The notes under the pieces are model-generated. The model was not told the origin of the DNA. It made no database searches and saw only the letters and a program-made list of their open reading frames with translations. The translations under genes were made by a program, and so were the position numbers. Shown piece by piece: positions 5,088-6,112 of a DNA stretch of 6,112 bases (positions are counted from its first letter, which is position 1; the number at the start of each line of letters is the position of its first letter). The stretch is taken from contig CAYNXB010000121.1 of the NCBI GenBank assembly GCA_964401045.1, positions 1 to 6,112 of the forward strand. The letters are read 5' to 3'. The DNA is from CAYNXB01 sp964401045 (GTDB lineage: Bacteria; Pseudomonadota; Alphaproteobacteria; Sphingomonadales; Sphingomonadaceae).

Positions 5088-5783
5088 TCAATCCTCGCCC
5101 AGGATCCATTCGGCCGCGCGGGCGGCGTGGATGCGGGTGGAATCGTAGATCGGCAACACGTTGGCGTCGATATCGACCACCATCTCGAGCTCGGTGCAGG
5201 CGAGGACGATCGCCTTGGCTTCCTTCTTCTCGAGATCGGTGAACAGCGACTTCATCGAGCGCTCGGCATCGCGCGTGGCGCGCCCGTTCATCAGCTCGTC
5301 GTAAATGATCCGGTCGAGCATATCGACCGAATCCATCTCCGGCGGCAACAGCTTGATCCCGTGCGAGATCAGCCGCTGGCGATAGAAACTCTCGGTCATC
5401 ACGTTGCGCGTGCCGATCAGCGCGGCGAGCTTGACCCCGTCGGCCTTCATCTTCTCGCCGACGCAATCGGCAATGTGGATGATCGGCACGTCGACCGCCT
5501 CGGCCACCCGGTCGTAGACCTTGTGCATCGAGTTCGCGCCGATGAGGATCGCCCCCGCGCCGGCCCGCTTGAGGCGCTTGGCGCTGTCGATCAGCACTTT
5601 GGCCGCGCGGTCCCAGTCCTTGTCGTCGGTCAGCCCCCACAACCGTGCGAAGTCGAGGCTCTCGATCAGCAGGGGCGCGCTGGCGTGCCCCGCTTGCCGC
5701 TCCTGCACGATACGGTTGATCTGCTCGTAGTAAGTGCGGGTCGAGACCCAGCTCATCCCGCCGATCAGGCCCAGCTTGCGCAT
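5088..5783 (-). CDS. Aspartate/glutamate racemase family protein, first catalytic residue replaced
   Basis: A 231-residue member of the PLP-independent Asp/Glu racemase superfamily, closest in layout to E. coli YgeA (broad L-Asp/L-Glu racemase). It starts MRKLGLIGGMSWVST, as the family does. Also conserved are the segment ANSMHKV (83-89), HIAD (103-106), LIGTRNVMTESFYR (122-135), the second catalytic motif ACTEL with Cys196 and Glu198, and the end PIYDSTRIHA (211-220). Canonical racemases use two Cys. YgeA has Thr83 and Cys197, and the ungapped N-terminal alignment I can make from memory puts Ala83 at the Thr83 position here. Only one catalytic acid/base therefore remains, so racemisation is doubtful; a lyase-like, one-sided or non-catalytic role is possible. 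The ATG at 5783 has GAAGGA 5 nt upstream (5789-5794). It lies 59 nt after pntB on the same strand. Confidence 0.92.
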   Translation of the reverse strand: MRKLGLIGGMSWVSTRTYYEQINRIVQERQAGHASAPLLIESLDFARLWGLTDDKDWDRAAKVLIDSAKRLKRAGAGAILIGANSMHKVYDRVAEAVDVPIIHIADCVGEKMKADGVKLAALIGTRNVMTESFYRQRLISHGIKLLPPEMDSVDMLDRIIYDELMNGRATRDAERSMKSLFTDLEKKEAKAIVLACTELEMVVDIDANVLPIYDSTRIHAARAAEWILGED

Positions 5784-5842
5784 TGCGATCCTTCGTGAGC
5801 CCCGCTGGAAGGCGGCAGCCCCTAGCGCCTGGCGCCGTTAAT

Positions 5843-6112
5843 CTAAAGGGCTTTAACTATTTCCTCGACCATCTTCTTGGCGTCGCCGAGCAGCATCATC
5901 GTCTGGTCCATGTAGAACACGTCGTTGTCGATGCCCGCATAACCGACGCCGCCCATCGAGCGCTTGATGAACATCACCGTCTTGGCCTTGTCGACATCGA
6001 ACACCGGCATGCCGTAGATCGGCGAGCCCTTGTCGGTCTTGGCCGCGGGGTTCACCACGTCGTTGGCGCCGATGATGAATGCGACGTCCGCCTGGGCGAA
6101 CTCGCTGTTGAT
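5843..6112 (-). CDS. pntB: NAD(P) transhydrogenase subunit beta, C-terminal part (5' end beyond window)
   Basis: The last 89 codons of the beta subunit of proton-translocating transhydrogenase, which uses the proton gradient to reduce NADP+ with NADH. Only part of the cytoplasmic NADP(H)-binding domain III is visible. It includes QADVAFIIGANDVVNPAA (the Asp in GAND corresponds to E. coli PntB Asp392), PIYGMPVFDVDKAKTVMFIKRSM (Lys-Arg corresponding to Lys424/Arg425, which contact the NADP phosphate), GYAGIDNDVFY, and the terminal LLGDAKKMVEEIVKAL, very close to the E. coli end LFGDAKASVDAILKAL. The frame is open to the window edge at 6112 with no start, so the gene is cut by the window and not degraded. 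All visible cofactor residues are intact. pntA would be expected further right, upstream in transcription. Confidence 0.95.
   Translation of the reverse strand: MNSEFAQADVAFIIGANDVVNPAAKTDKGSPIYGMPVFDVDKAKTVMFIKRSMGGVGYAGIDNDVFYMDQTMMLLGDAKKMVEEIVKAL

Noticed and set aside
5127..5798. Plus-strand open frame of 223 codons opposite the racemase-family gene
   Set aside because: A mirror of a conserved gene with low-complexity His/Asp/Arg/Leu composition and no family match that I can see.

Overview
The window is GC-rich, densely packed chromosomal DNA. It most likely comes from an alphaproteobacterium of the order Sphingomonadales. The evidence is the style of the CpaF N-terminus, a single-gene entericidin lipoprotein, a GGAAC-N16-CGTT promoter of the alphaproteobacterial general stress response (EcfG) type, and the proton-translocating transhydrogenase gene pntB. 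The taxonomic call is inference. I see no tRNA, rRNA, CRISPR array, insertion sequence or phage gene.

Layout, left to right. Positions 1-113 are a fairly AT-rich leader. Positions 114-1637 (+) encode the Tad/Flp pilus ATPase CpaF. Convergent to it, 1677-1904 (-) encodes a 75-residue protein with two predicted membrane segments and no recognised family. A 96-nt divergent gap follows, then an EamA/DMT-family transporter at 2001-2924 (+). Its last codons carry an EcfG-type promoter aimed at a 42-codon entericidin-like lipoprotein gene at 2965-3093 (+). A perfect 15-bp hairpin at 3123-3156 separates this rightward block from a leftward one.

The leftward block, in transcription order (right to left), starts with the 3' end of pntB (runs off the window at 6112). 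It continues with an aspartate/glutamate racemase-family gene (5088-5783), a dNTP triphosphohydrolase gene (dgt-like, 3864-5024) and a TIP30/HTATIP2-like NAD(P)-binding protein (3167-3871). The last two overlap by 8 nt and are very probably translationally coupled. The gaps between pntB, the racemase gene and dgt are about 60 nt, so partial co-transcription is possible.

This is mostly ordinary housekeeping and accessory sequence, and I do not see a new multi-gene system. The points most worth a second look are: the stress promoter embedded in the stop-codon region of the transporter gene; a racemase-family protein with Ala at the first catalytic position but the second catalytic Cys kept; a CpaF gene with no tadB/tadC behind it; and a possible leaderless start for the transporter.
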